Below are positions 8,223 to 19,338 of a stretch of DNA of 64,000 nt, in pieces (positions within the stretch are counted from its first letter, which is position 1; each line of letters begins with the position of its first letter). The position numbers and the translations under genes are program-made. The notes beneath the pieces are model-generated. The model was not told where the DNA came from and made no database searches. It saw only the letters and a list, made by a program, of their open reading frames with translations. This stretch comes from Deinococcus gobiensis I-0 (GTDB taxonomy: Bacteria; Deinococcota; Deinococci; Deinococcales; Deinococcaceae), in assembly GCF_000252445.1 (NCBI RefSeq), contig NC_017805.1:204093-268092 (forward strand), read 5' to 3'.

Positions 8223-9583
8223 ACCGGCACCTTCAGGGTGGCCGGCTCGGTCGTGAATTCGAACATCTCGCCGTGCGGCACGAGCGTGATCTGCCCGAAC
8301 TGCTCGAGGACCGTGCGGTACGCGGCCTCGACCGGACGGGGATTGCGGGCGAGGTCGTACAGACCCACCGCGTTCACGCGCCCGTTGATCTCGCCCAGCG
8401 AGGTGTCCCAGTCGATCTGGTCGGTCAGCGAGTACCACGTGAAGCCCACCACCGGCACGTTGGACTGGCGCAGGTGCAGCACGTTGATCCACTGCTTCCA
8501 CAGCCAGCTCGGGTTGCGCTCGGCATCGAAGGTGTTCGTCTCGGTATGCATCACCGGCTTGTGGTAGCGGCGGTAGAACCGGCAGGCCAGCTCGTGCCAG
8601 CCCAGCACGTCCTCGGCCTGCACCTCGCTGCGGTCGGGCAGCACGATGCGCTCGTTGCGGCCGTAGTAGTCGTTGCCGATGATGTGATGGCCCGGCGGCT
8701 CGCAGGTCATGAACCACTGGAACTCGGCGTCCGTCATCCCGTGGTCGCGCAGGTGGCGGTACACCTCGGCGTCGGGCAGCTTGGCGTACAGCAGGTCCAG
8801 CGAGAGGTAACTGAGCTTGTTGTGCAGCCGCAGGTCGTCGCGCGGGGTCGAGCAGGCGTCGTGCAGGTACTCGGCGCTCTCGCTCTGGATGAAGATGGCG
8901 TCGGGCCGCTGCTGCACCACCGCCTCGCACGCGAGGCAGCTGGCCGCCGCCGCGTGCTTGAGGGCCGTGATGAAGGCGCGCTGGCTCTTGAGGCCCTCGT
9001 TCCACAGGCCGTCGAGGGCGCTCGTGCGGGCCGTGACATAGATCTCGTTGACCGGCGTGAAGTAGCGCACCCAGCTGTAGCGCCGCGCCACCTCGCCCGC
9101 GTAGGCCGCGAAGTGGGCCGGAAATTCCGGATTCTGGAAGTCGCCCAGCCAGTCGGGCAGCCCGAAGTGCAGCAGATCGAGGATGGGGATGATGCCCAGC
9201 GTCTTCAGGCGGCCCATGACCTCGTCGGCGAATTCCCAGTCATATTTGCCGGGGGCCGGGTTGACGAGGTGATAGGGCAGGCCGTAGCGCAGGTACTTGA
9301 TCCCTAGGCCCTTGACCAGCTCGAAGTCCTTCTCCCAGTGCTCGTAGTGGCCGCACTCGCGCATCTGGTCGCGCCGCACCTTGTCGCCGCCGGGGCCGCC
9401 CCGCACGAGGGGATACGAGCACTCGATCCCGGTGGCGAACATGAAGTTGCCCCGGTGACCCGTCGGTTCGCCCTTGCCGTAGGAGCCGGGCTTGCCCGCG
9501 AATTCGTCGCCGGTATAGACCTTCTGACCATGAACCTGCGGGTCTATGCGTTCCAGCGCCGCCAGGAAGTTGTCCTTGGCCAT
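8219..9583 (-). CDS. family 1-like glycoside hydrolase (beta-glucosidase type)
   Basis: The product has 454 residues with a TIM-barrel GH1 pattern. The likely acid/base is Glu180 in TPVNEI, and the likely nucleophile is Glu348 in MHTETN, where classical GH1 enzymes have TENG. Other matches are GIECSYPL near 52, FELVKGLGIKYLRYGLPYH (barrel strand) and WYSLTDQIDWD near the C-terminus. There is no signal peptide, so it acts in the cytoplasm. The divergent nucleophile motif places it in a side branch of GH1. It is coupled to its neighbours by a 4-nt gap upstream and an ATGA overlap downstream. A GAGGAG site precedes the ATG. Confidence 0.82.
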   Translation of the reverse strand: MAKDNFLAALERIDPQVHGQKVYTGDEFAGKPGSYGKGEPTGHRGNFMFATGIECSYPLVRGGPGGDKVRRDQMRECGHYEHWEKDFELVKGLGIKYLRYGLPYHLVNPAPGKYDWEFADEVMGRLKTLGIIPILDLLHFGLPDWLGDFQNPEFPAHFAAYAGEVARRYSWVRYFTPVNEIYVTARTSALDGLWNEGLKSQRAFITALKHAAAASCLACEAVVQQRPDAIFIQSESAEYLHDACSTPRDDLRLHNKLSYLSLDLLYAKLPDAEVYRHLRDHGMTDAEFQWFMTCEPPGHHIIGNDYYGRNERIVLPDRSEVQAEDVLGWHELACRFYRRYHKPVMHTETNTFDAERNPSWLWKQWINVLHLRQSNVPVVGFTWYSLTDQIDWDTSLGEINGRVNAVGLYDLARNPRPVEAAYRTVLEQFGQITLVPHGEMFEFTTEPATLKVPV

Positions 9584-9587
9584 GAGG

Positions 9588-10691
9588 TCAGCTCCTCTCG
9601 GGGGCCGGGCCCCGGAACACGTCCCGGCCCTCGAACCGTTCGAGCGTGACCGGCCGGCCGCCCTCGCGGGCGCTGCGGTAGATGGCCTCCATGATCTTCT
9701 GGTCCTGGAGCCCCTCCTCGCCGGGGGTGTAGGGCGCGCGGCCCTCCTGGATGCAGCGCGAGAAGTGGTCGGTCTCCAGCCGGAACTGGTCTTCCGGAGG
9801 CACGCGCACCTCGGTCACCTCCTGGCCGGTCTGGACGGTCAGGCGCAGGTTCTGGTAGTCGAAGGCCGGGTCTATGGCGAGGCGGCCCCCGGTGCCGAAC
9901 ACGTCGATGGTGCGGGCTGTCGCCGCGCCGTACGAGCAGGCGCACTGGGCGACCACGCCGCTCGGGAAGCGCATCTGCCACGTCACGCTCTCCTCGACCT
10001 CGGTGAAGCGCTCGTCGCCCGGCGTCGAGTGGACGGTACCGCTGACCTCGCAGGGTTCCTCGCCCAGCAGGAAGCGCACCGTGTTCACGCAGTACAGCCC
10101 CACGTCCGGCAGCGAGCCGCCGCCCGCGAGTTTGCGCTTGAGCCGCCACTGACCCTCGTTCGGTTCGATCTGCACGTTCACCGAGTGCAGCAGCTTGATC
10201 TGTCCGAGCCGTCCCGACTGCACGGCCTCGCGCGCCGCCCAGTGGTGGGGGGTGTACTGGCAGCGGTAGGCGGTCATCAGCAGGACGCCCGCGTCCTTAC
10301 AGGCCTTCACCATCGCCTCGGCGTCCTCGACGCTGGTCGCCAGGGGCTTTTCGCACAGCACGTGCTTGCCGATCTTCGCGGCGCGCTCGGTGTATTCGCG
10401 GTGCAGGCTGTTGGGCAGCACGATATAGACCGCGTGGACATCGTCGCGTTCGCCCAGTTTCTCGAAGTCGTCGTAGCTGTAGGCGTCGTCCGCGCTCAGG
10501 CCGTAGGCGAGCGCGGCTTCACGGGCCTCGGTGAGGTTGCCGCTCACGACCGCCGCGAGGCGCGAGGCGCGGCCCACCGCGAAGGCGGGCAGCAGTTCTT
10601 CGAGGGTCAGTTTGCCCAGGCCGATCACGGCGTAGCCGACCTGCTGGGCGGCGGGCTGCGGCAGGGCCGCCTGTTCTTTGTTGCCGGTCAC
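9588..10691 (-). CDS. Gfo/Idh/MocA oxidoreductase, glucose-fructose oxidoreductase-like
   Basis: The product has 367 residues. An N-terminal Rossmann fold (about 15-135; AVIGLGKLTLEEL, a variant of GxGxxG) is followed by the catalytic-lysine loop CEKPLA with Lys115. A C-terminal beta-sheet domain has AGGGSLPDVGLY (Asp196, Tyr200). The Asp and Tyr pattern and the following RFLLGEEP match glucose-fructose oxidoreductase rather than the DxxxH of inositol dehydrogenases. There is no Tat or Sec signal, unlike the periplasmic Zymomonas enzyme. The GTG start overlaps the GMC stop (GTGA) and follows AAGGAGA. It likely oxidises or reduces a sugar or keto-sugar with tightly held NADP(H). Confidence 0.88.
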   Translation of the reverse strand: MTGNKEQAALPQPAAQQVGYAVIGLGKLTLEELLPAFAVGRASRLAAVVSGNLTEAREAALAYGLSADDAYSYDDFEKLGERDDVHAVYIVLPNSLHREYTERAAKIGKHVLCEKPLATSVEDAEAMVKACKDAGVLLMTAYRCQYTPHHWAAREAVQSGRLGQIKLLHSVNVQIEPNEGQWRLKRKLAGGGSLPDVGLYCVNTVRFLLGEEPCEVSGTVHSTPGDERFTEVEESVTWQMRFPSGVVAQCACSYGAATARTIDVFGTGGRLAIDPAFDYQNLRLTVQTGQEVTEVRVPPEDQFRLETDHFSRCIQEGRAPYTPGEEGLQDQKIMEAIYRSAREGGRPVTLERFEGRDVFRGPAPERS

Positions 10692-12232
10692 GCGCGGTTC
10701 TCCTTGAAGTCGCCCAGCAGGGCGTCGGCCGTGCGCAGGCTCAGGGCCATCTGGGTCAGGGCGGGGTTCACGCTCAGGGCGCTCGGGAAGGTGGAGTTGT
10801 CGCAGATCGCCAGACCTGCGAGGTCGTGCGCGCGGCCGTAGGGGTCCACGACACTCGTCGCCGGGTCGGCCCCCATGCGCGCGGTGCCGATGGTATGCGC
10901 GGCGCGCGGCAGCGCCCATACGTCCTGCGCGCCGATGCGGCCCCAGAGGTCGCGCATGAGCGCCTCGGCGTGTTCGGTCATGCGGCGCTCGTTGTCCCCG
11001 AAGGTGAAATGCACGCGCGGCTTGGGCAGCCCGCGCACGTCCAGCTCGTCGGAGAGTTCGAGGTAGTTGTGGTCGTAGGGCAGGCACTCGCCCAGCACGT
11101 TGATGCCCGCGACGTGGTTGTAGCGGCTCAGGTGCCGCACGAGCTCGGGACCCCACTTGCCGGTGCCGCGCGCGTACTGCGTGGCGTAGGTCACGGGCAT
11201 GACGCCCAGCGACTGGAGCAGGTAGCCGCCGACCAGCCCGGGCAGGCGGTGGGTGTCCTCGCTGATCAGGCCGCCGGGAATGCCCTTGTAGGGGCGCAGG
11301 TCGTCCTCGACCAGCCCCCACACCTGCACGCCCACGTGCGCCATGAAGTTGCGCCCGACCTGCCCGCTGCTGTTGGCCAGCCCCTGCATGAGGAGCAGCC
11401 GGGGCGTCTCGATGGCGCCGGCGGCCAGCACGACCATGCGCGCGCCCAGCCACTCGGTCCCCTCACCGCGCGTGAACTCGGCCCCGGTCACCCGGCCGCC
11501 CTCGGTGGTCAGGCCGGTCACGAACGCCCCCTCGACGATGGTCGCGCCGCGCGCTTCGGCCAGGGCCAGGAAGGTGATGTCCATGCTGGCCTTCGCGCCC
11601 ACCGAGCAGCCCGCCTGGCAAAAGCCCCGGTTGGTGCACACGTGCCGGGTGCCGTAGCCCTCCTGTTCCTGGGCGCGGCTCAGGGCGGCGTTGGCGGCGG
11701 GCGAGGTCCGCATGCCGATCTCGGCGCAGGCCTTTTCCATCAGCCGGGCCGCGCCGTTCATGGGCAGCGGGGGGTGGCGGTAGGGCTGCTTGCGCGGCGC
11801 GCCCCAGGGATAGTCGGCCGGGCCGGACACCCCGATGAACTGCTCGACCTCGTCGTAATAGGGTTCGAGGTCCGCGTAGGTCAGGGGCCAGTCCACCCCC
11901 TGCCCGAATTCGGTGTGCAGCGCGAAGTCGTCGGCCTGGGCGCGCGGCGTGTAGGCGGTGTAGTGCAGCGTGCTGCCGCCTACGCCCCGGCCACTGTTGT
12001 TGCGCCCGAAGGACACGGCGTCGCCGCCCGCCGAGAGCCGCTCGTCCATCCAGAAGATGCCCGCCTGCGCGACCTCGTCGGTGGCGATCTGCTCGGGCGG
12101 ATGGCGCACGCCGGCTTCCAGGGCGGCGACCTTCAGTCCGGCCGAGGCGAGGCGGGCGAGCAGCGGTGAGCCGCCCGCCCCCGTGCCGATGACGAGCACG
12201 TCCAGGTCGCGGGGCAGCTCAGCGCGCGGCAT
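10688..12232 (-). CDS. GMC family FAD oxidoreductase (sugar dehydrogenase large subunit type)
   Basis: The product has 514 residues. The N-terminal FAD site VIGTGAGGSPLLARLASAG (about 13-31) leads to an ALEAG motif. The GMC segment NNSGRGVGGSTLHYTAY follows near 80. The C-terminal HTIGTARMG (about 445) and NPALTQMALSLRTAD motifs complete the active site. This branch of the family includes gluconate 2-dehydrogenase and glucoside 3-dehydrogenase large subunits, which pair with a small subunit-3 protein such as the one encoded just upstream. The start overlaps that gene by 14 nt and has GGAGG. No Tat signal is visible on this subunit. Confidence 0.9.
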   Translation of the reverse strand: MPRAELPRDLDVLVIGTGAGGSPLLARLASAGLKVAALEAGVRHPPEQIATDEVAQAGIFWMDERLSAGGDAVSFGRNNSGRGVGGSTLHYTAYTPRAQADDFALHTEFGQGVDWPLTYADLEPYYDEVEQFIGVSGPADYPWGAPRKQPYRHPPLPMNGAARLMEKACAEIGMRTSPAANAALSRAQEQEGYGTRHVCTNRGFCQAGCSVGAKASMDITFLALAEARGATIVEGAFVTGLTTEGGRVTGAEFTRGEGTEWLGARMVVLAAGAIETPRLLLMQGLANSSGQVGRNFMAHVGVQVWGLVEDDLRPYKGIPGGLISEDTHRLPGLVGGYLLQSLGVMPVTYATQYARGTGKWGPELVRHLSRYNHVAGINVLGECLPYDHNYLELSDELDVRGLPKPRVHFTFGDNERRMTEHAEALMRDLWGRIGAQDVWALPRAAHTIGTARMGADPATSVVDPYGRAHDLAGLAICDNSTFPSALSVNPALTQMALSLRTADALLGDFKENRA

Positions 12233-12800
12233 GGCTCGCCTCCCAACCGGTCGTCAGGTCGCTGCCGGGACCGGCCTGCATCTCGCGCGGTTCCAGGGTG
12301 TTCGGGGTCACGGCCGGCCAGCCGGGCACGTCGGCGAAACCCGCGTAGCCGAAACGGTACTGGGTCAGCGGGTGGGCCATGAATGCCTCGGTCAGCTCGG
12401 CCAGCAGGTCCTCGAAGGCGTGGGGCAGCGTGCGCTGCGCGGCGTGGATGGCCTCATCCTGCTCGGCCTCGGGCCGCGACCCGAAGTCCCCGGGCAGCGA
12501 GGCGAGCAGGGCGCGGTAGGCGTCGCCGTCGGGCGGGGTGTCGTCGTAGCGCCAGCCGTCGGTCACGCCCGACTGGAGGCGGTGGTCCACCGTGCCCGTG
12601 AGGTCCAGCTCGGCCGGATCATGGGGCAGCAGACGCACGGCGAGCGCGCGGAGCTGCGCGAACTCGGCCTCAGTGAAGAACTGACGCTCGTGGCGGGCGT
12701 CGAGACGTTCGAGCAGCACGCGGCGCGTCGGGGCGCTCACATGCGGCGAGTTCAGGTGGGCCAGCACGGCGGCGCGCTCGGCCTGGGCATCGGCGGTCAC
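12219..12800 (-). CDS. gluconate 2-dehydrogenase subunit 3 family protein
   Basis: The 193-residue protein has the helical small-subunit pattern (FFTEAEFAQLRALAVRLLP near 45, GVTDGWRY, PHAFEDLLAEL). In known enzymes this subunit partners a GMC dehydrogenase and helps export or stability. A GTG start at 12800 is chosen because AGGTGACGCT precedes it; an open frame continues upstream to 12890 without a better site. No twin-arginine signal is evident with this start. It is the first gene of the six-gene minus-strand cassette and overlaps the GMC gene by 14 nt. Confidence 0.8.
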   Translation of the reverse strand: MTADAQAERAAVLAHLNSPHVSAPTRRVLLERLDARHERQFFTEAEFAQLRALAVRLLPHDPAELDLTGTVDHRLQSGVTDGWRYDDTPPDGDAYRALLASLPGDFGSRPEAEQDEAIHAAQRTLPHAFEDLLAELTEAFMAHPLTQYRFGYAGFADVPGWPAVTPNTLEPREMQAGPGSDLTTGWEASHAAR

Positions 12801-13214
12801 AGCGTCACCTCGTGGAGCGGTCCGGAAAACGTTCGGGTCGTGGACATGACCGCCAGCGTAGGCAGGCCCCCTCGGACGCATACGAAGCAATTCTTACTGT
12901 TCCGGGCTTCCCGGCGAAGTCGTCACGTTTGATGTTGAACCTGTCTAGTCAACCCCCGGAGTGAAAGGTTTTTCCTGTTCTCACGCGGCGGCCTCGGCCC
13001 ATCCGTCTCCACGGCGGCGCATGAGGGTGAGCGGAGGCACACAGGACATGCCGCCCCTCCCCAGAGGGGCAGACTCCGGGGGCAGGGAAAGAGTCCCCGC
13101 CGGACCTTCCCCCGCGCCTGGCCACCTGCCCCCCCGGCCCGCAGTACGTGACGTTTTTCGCAAGGCCACTTCCCGGCCGCTTGTGTTCAATGGTTTCCGA
13201 TGCAGGAGCGCCGC
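12801..13214. other. divergent intergenic region between sugar cassette and cydD
   Basis: These 414 bases hold no supportable gene. The middle (about 12890-12990) is AT-richer than its surroundings and probably carries divergent promoters. A GTTGA...TCAAC inverted repeat (12934-12953) is a weak operator candidate. Short open frames here have the Arg/Pro/Ala composition of non-coding frames. Confidence 0.5.
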
Positions 13215-14918
13215 ATGAGTCTGCCTCTTTCCTCCACCCGAGAACCTGCCGTCTCCCGGCCCGCCCCTTTGCCCCCCACCCCCACCCGCCCGGAGCGCCG
13301 CGCCCTGGGCTGGCTTGCCCGCCCGGCCCCGGTGCGCCGGGCCTTGGCGCTGGGCGCGCTGCTGAGCGCCGCCGCCATCGCCTGCACGGGCGCGGCGTGG
13401 ATCGTCGCGGCCCGGCTGATCGCCGCCGGGCTGCTGGAGCGTGCCCTGCCGGCCCCCGCGGACCTGCTGCTGGTCGGCGCGCTGCTGCTGGGCCGCATGG
13501 CCCTGAATGCCGGGCGTGAGTACCTGGGCGCCCGCCTCGCCGCGCGGATGGTGCGCCAGTGGCGCTCGGACCTCGCCGCGCACGCCCTGGCCCTGGGACC
13601 GGCGGCGGGCACGGACGAGGACGGAACCGGCACCGCCGGTCTGCTGGGCCTGGACCGCGAACTGACCCGCCTGACCCCCTACTACGCCCGCTACCTGCCC
13701 GGCGCGGCGCACTCGGCGCTGGCCTTCGCGGGGGTCGCGGGACTGACCCTCTGGCTCGACCCCCTCAGCGGCGGGCTGCTGCTCGTGGCCGGACCGCTGG
13801 CCGTGCTGCTGCTGGCGCTGGTGGGTCTGGCGACCGGCGCGGCGACCGAGCGGCAGTGGCTCGCGCAGACCCGGCTCTCGGCGCGGCTGCTGACCCTGGT
13901 GCGCGAGCTGCCCACGCTGCACGCCTTCGGGGGCACGGCCACCTACCGGGACGTGCTGGCCCGCAGCGCCGAGCAGCAGCGCGGCGCGACGCTGCGGGTG
14001 CTGCGCGTGGCCTTCCTGAGCGGCTTCGTCATGGATTTCGCCGCGACCCTCTCGACCGCCGTGATCGCGGTCTGGATCGGGGTGCGCCTATTCGGGGGCG
14101 CGGCCGAACTCGCGCCGACGCTCGCCGCGCTGATGCTCGTGCCGGAGTTCTTCGGGCCGCTGCGCGCGCTGGGCACCGACCGCCACGCCGCGCTGGACGC
14201 CGAGCCGCTGGCCGCCCGGCTGCGCGCCCTGCTGTCGCGGGAGGCGGCCCCGCAGGGCGCGGCGACGGTCGCTCCCGGCGTCCCCACCCTGACCCTGGCA
14301 GGCGCGCGGGCCGAGCTGGGCGCGCGGATGCCCGGCACCCTGAGCACCGTCCTGACCCCCGGCACCCACGCCGCGCTGCGCGGCCCGAGCGGCAGCGGCA
14401 AGACCACGCTGCTCCAGGCCCTGCGCAAGCACCGGCCCCACGGGGGTGGGGTCGCGGTGAACGGCGCGCCGCTGGACACGCTGGAGGCCGCCGCCTGGCA
14501 ATCACGCGTGGCCCTGGTGCCGCAGCACCCCCGGCTGCTGGCCGCGAGCCTGCGCGACAACCTGCGTCTGAGCCGCCCCGGGGCCACCGACCCCGAGGTG
14601 TGGGCCGCGCTGGAAGCGACCGGCCTCGCCGGGCTGGCGCGCGGGCTGAGCAGCGGGCTCGATACCCCGCTGGGCGAGGGCGGCACCTGGCTCTCGGGCG
14701 GCGAGACGGCGCGGCTGGCCCTGGCCCGCGCGCTGCTCTCGGGAGCCGACGTGATTCTCCTCGACGAGGTGACGGCGCACCTCGATGCCACCAGCGAACA
14801 GGCCGTGTACGCGGCCGTCTCGCGCTCCTTCGCGGGCCGCACGGTGCTGCTCGCCACGCACCGGGACCCGCCCGCCGGCTGGCCGGTCCTGCACCTGAGT
14901 GGCGGGGGGCAGGCATGA
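13215..14918 (+). CDS. cydD: CydD subunit of the cysteine/glutathione ABC exporter
   Basis: CydDC exports cysteine and glutathione to the periplasm, which is needed to assemble cytochrome bd. The 567-residue protein has a membrane domain of about six segments (about 40-320) and an ABC domain. Walker A is GPSGSGKTT (390-398), the signature is LSGGETARL (493-501), and Walker B is VILLDEVT (about 513-520). The ATG at 13215 follows AGGAG; an ATG at 13200 would add five residues with no site. It begins cydDCAB. Its stop overlaps the cydC start (ATGA). Confidence 0.93.
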   Translation: MSLPLSSTREPAVSRPAPLPPTPTRPERRALGWLARPAPVRRALALGALLSAAAIACTGAAWIVAARLIAAGLLERALPAPADLLLVGALLLGRMALNAGREYLGARLAARMVRQWRSDLAAHALALGPAAGTDEDGTGTAGLLGLDRELTRLTPYYARYLPGAAHSALAFAGVAGLTLWLDPLSGGLLLVAGPLAVLLLALVGLATGAATERQWLAQTRLSARLLTLVRELPTLHAFGGTATYRDVLARSAEQQRGATLRVLRVAFLSGFVMDFAATLSTAVIAVWIGVRLFGGAAELAPTLAALMLVPEFFGPLRALGTDRHAALDAEPLAARLRALLSREAAPQGAATVAPGVPTLTLAGARAELGARMPGTLSTVLTPGTHAALRGPSGSGKTTLLQALRKHRPHGGGVAVNGAPLDTLEAAAWQSRVALVPQHPRLLAASLRDNLRLSRPGATDPEVWAALEATGLAGLARGLSSGLDTPLGEGGTWLSGGETARLALARALLSGADVILLDEVTAHLDATSEQAVYAAVSRSFAGRTVLLATHRDPPAGWPVLHLSGGGQA

Positions 14919-16551
14919 AGGGCGCAGCTCTTCTCGCGGCGCTGGCGGCCCTGTGCGGGGTCTTTCTGGCAGCGACCTCCGGCGTCCTGATCTCGCGCGC
15001 GGCGCTGCGGCCCGAGGTCTTCCTGAGCCTGGGCGTGCTGGCGACCGCCGTGCGCGCGCTGGGCCTGGGGCGCGCGGGCCTGCGCTACGCCGAGCGTCTG
15101 CGCGGCCACGCGGCGGCGCTGCGCCTGGGCGAGGGGCTGCGGCTCGGGCTGTTCGACCGCTTCGCCGCCTCGGGCCGCACCCTGACCACCGAGCGCAGCG
15201 GCGACCTGCTCGCCCGCGCGGGCGAGGGGGTGGACGCCCGGCAGTTCCGGCCCCTGCGGGTCACGCTGCCGCTGGTGGCCTTCGCGGCGGCCGTACTCGT
15301 CTGGAGCGGCTGGCTCCTCACACTGGACGCGGGGCTGGCGGGGCTGGCGGCCGTGCCGCTGCTGCTCGCGGCGCTGGGGGTGCTGGCCCTGCGCGGCCCG
15401 GCGGCGCGCGCGGCCCGGCAAGACATGGCCCTGACCCAGGAGCACGGCACCCTGCTCCTCGACACGCTGGCGGCCGGGGGCGAGGGCGCGGCGCTGCGCC
15501 GGCCCCAGCTCGCGGCCCTGGCGGCGGCGCAGGAACGCGCGGCGCTGACCCTGGCGCGGCTGGGGCTGGCCGTGGCCCTGGGGCAGGGCGTCGCCTTCGC
15601 GCTGGCCCTGGTCGGCACCCTGTGGCGCGGCGCGGCGCTGGTGGGCGCGGGCGGGCTGAGCGGGCCGCTGCTCGCCGCCGCCGTGCTGGGCACCGCCGCC
15701 GCCTTCGACGCCCTTTCGGGGCTGGCCGCCGTGCCGGGGGCGCAGGCGCGGGCCGATCTGGCGACCGAACAGGACGCGCAGACCCTGGCCGCGCCGCCCG
15801 CCGCCCCCGCAGCTCCCCGGCCACTTCCGGCAGGGCCGCTGACTGTGGAGCTGCGCGGCGTCACCCTGCGCCGGGGCGGGCGGGCCGTGCTGGACGGCGC
15901 GGCCCTGACCCTGTACCCCGGCGAGCGGGTGGCGCTCACGGGCGAGAGCGGCGGCGGCAAGACCACACTGCTGCGCCTGATCGCCCGCGACCTCGACCCG
16001 GACGGGGGGGCAGTGCTGGCCTCGGGGACGGACCTGCGCGACCTCGACCCGGCGGCGTGGCGCGGCGCCCTGAGCCTGCACGAGCAGCACGCCCCGGTAC
16101 TGGACGGCACCCTGCGCGAGAACCTGCGCCTGGGCGCCCCGGCGGCGACCGAGGCGCGGCTGCGCGCCCTGCTGGACGACCTGGGTCTGGCGCACCTGCC
16201 GCTGGACGGCTGGGTGGGCGAGGGCGGCACGCGCCTGAGCGGCGGCGAACGCGCCCGCGTCAGCCTCGCGCGCGCGCTGTTGCGGCCTTCTCACCTGCTG
16301 CTGCTCGACGAACCGACCGCGCACCTCGACCCCGACACCGAGGCGCAGGTGCTCGCCGTGCTGGAGCGCGAGGCCGCCGGGCGCACGCTGCTGCTCGTCA
16401 CGCACCGGCCCGCGCCGCTGGCCCTGGCCGAGCGGGTGCTGGAGCTGCGCGGCGGGCAGCTCTGGCCGCTCCACCGCCTCACCCCGGCCCCGCCCCCACC
16501 TGCCCAGCTCGGCTTCCAGACAGAGCCTTCCGCTTCCCGACCGGAGTCCCC

Positions 16552-16555
<4 letters not shown>
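14915..16555 (+). CDS. cydC: CydC subunit of the cysteine/glutathione ABC exporter
   Basis: This 546-residue partner of CydD has its own transmembrane domain (about 5-300) and nucleotide-binding domain. Walker A is GESGGGKTT (343-351), the signature is LSGGERARV (441-449), and Walker B is [12 protein letters not shown]. The half-transporters form a heterodimer. It overlaps cydD upstream and cydA downstream by ATGA. The C-terminal tail after the ABC domain is Pro-rich and overlaps the cydA ribosome-binding region, so translation of the two is coupled. Confidence 0.93.
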
Positions 16556-19028
<2,473 letters not shown>

Positions 19029-19038
19029 GCGGCGAGGC

Positions 19039-19079
19039 GGGCCGGCCCCCACCCGTGCGGAGGTAGGGGCCGGCCCTGT
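19039..19079 (+). terminator. terminator of the cydDCAB operon
   Basis: GGGCCGGCCCC (19039-19049) pairs perfectly with 19066-19076 and is followed by TGTTC. It also separates cydB from the convergent small gene. Confidence 0.75.
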
Positions 19080-19313
19080 TCAGGGAGCGCGCACGACCGG
19101 CGTCACGAGGACGGGCGGCAGCGTGACGATGCGCCCGGCGTCGCAGTAGCAGGCGGGAATCACGATCTTCTGGGTGCCCGGCGCGGCGCAGGTGATGGAG
19201 GCCGTAGCGGTGCAGGGCGCGGTGTCGGCCCGCGCCGAGGGCAGCAGGATCAGGGGCAGCAGCGAGAGCAGGGTGGGCACGAGGAGCGTGGGCGGCTTGA
19301 TCCGGGTCTTCAT
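19080..19313 (-). CDS. small secreted cysteine-containing protein
   Basis: The 77-residue product has a strong signal peptide (KTRIKPPTLLVPTLLSLLPL, cleavage near PSARADTAP), leaving a mature part of roughly 50 residues. It has four cysteines (CTATASITC, then ACYC) that could form two disulfides. The ATG at 19313 has AGGAGG. No family is recognised. It lies 25 bp downstream of the SARP-like regulator gene on the same strand, so the two may be cotranscribed. Its stop abuts the cyd terminator. Confidence 0.6.
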   Translation of the reverse strand: MKTRIKPPTLLVPTLLSLLPLILLPSARADTAPCTATASITCAAPGTQKIVIPACYCDAGRIVTLPPVLVTPVVRAP

Positions 19314-19338
19314 GGGGCGTTCCCTCCTGAACATGACC

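Noticed and set aside
12961..13218. Plus-strand frame of 85 codons before cydD
   Set aside because: Composition is that of non-coding GC-rich DNA and the frame runs into the cydD start region with no signal.
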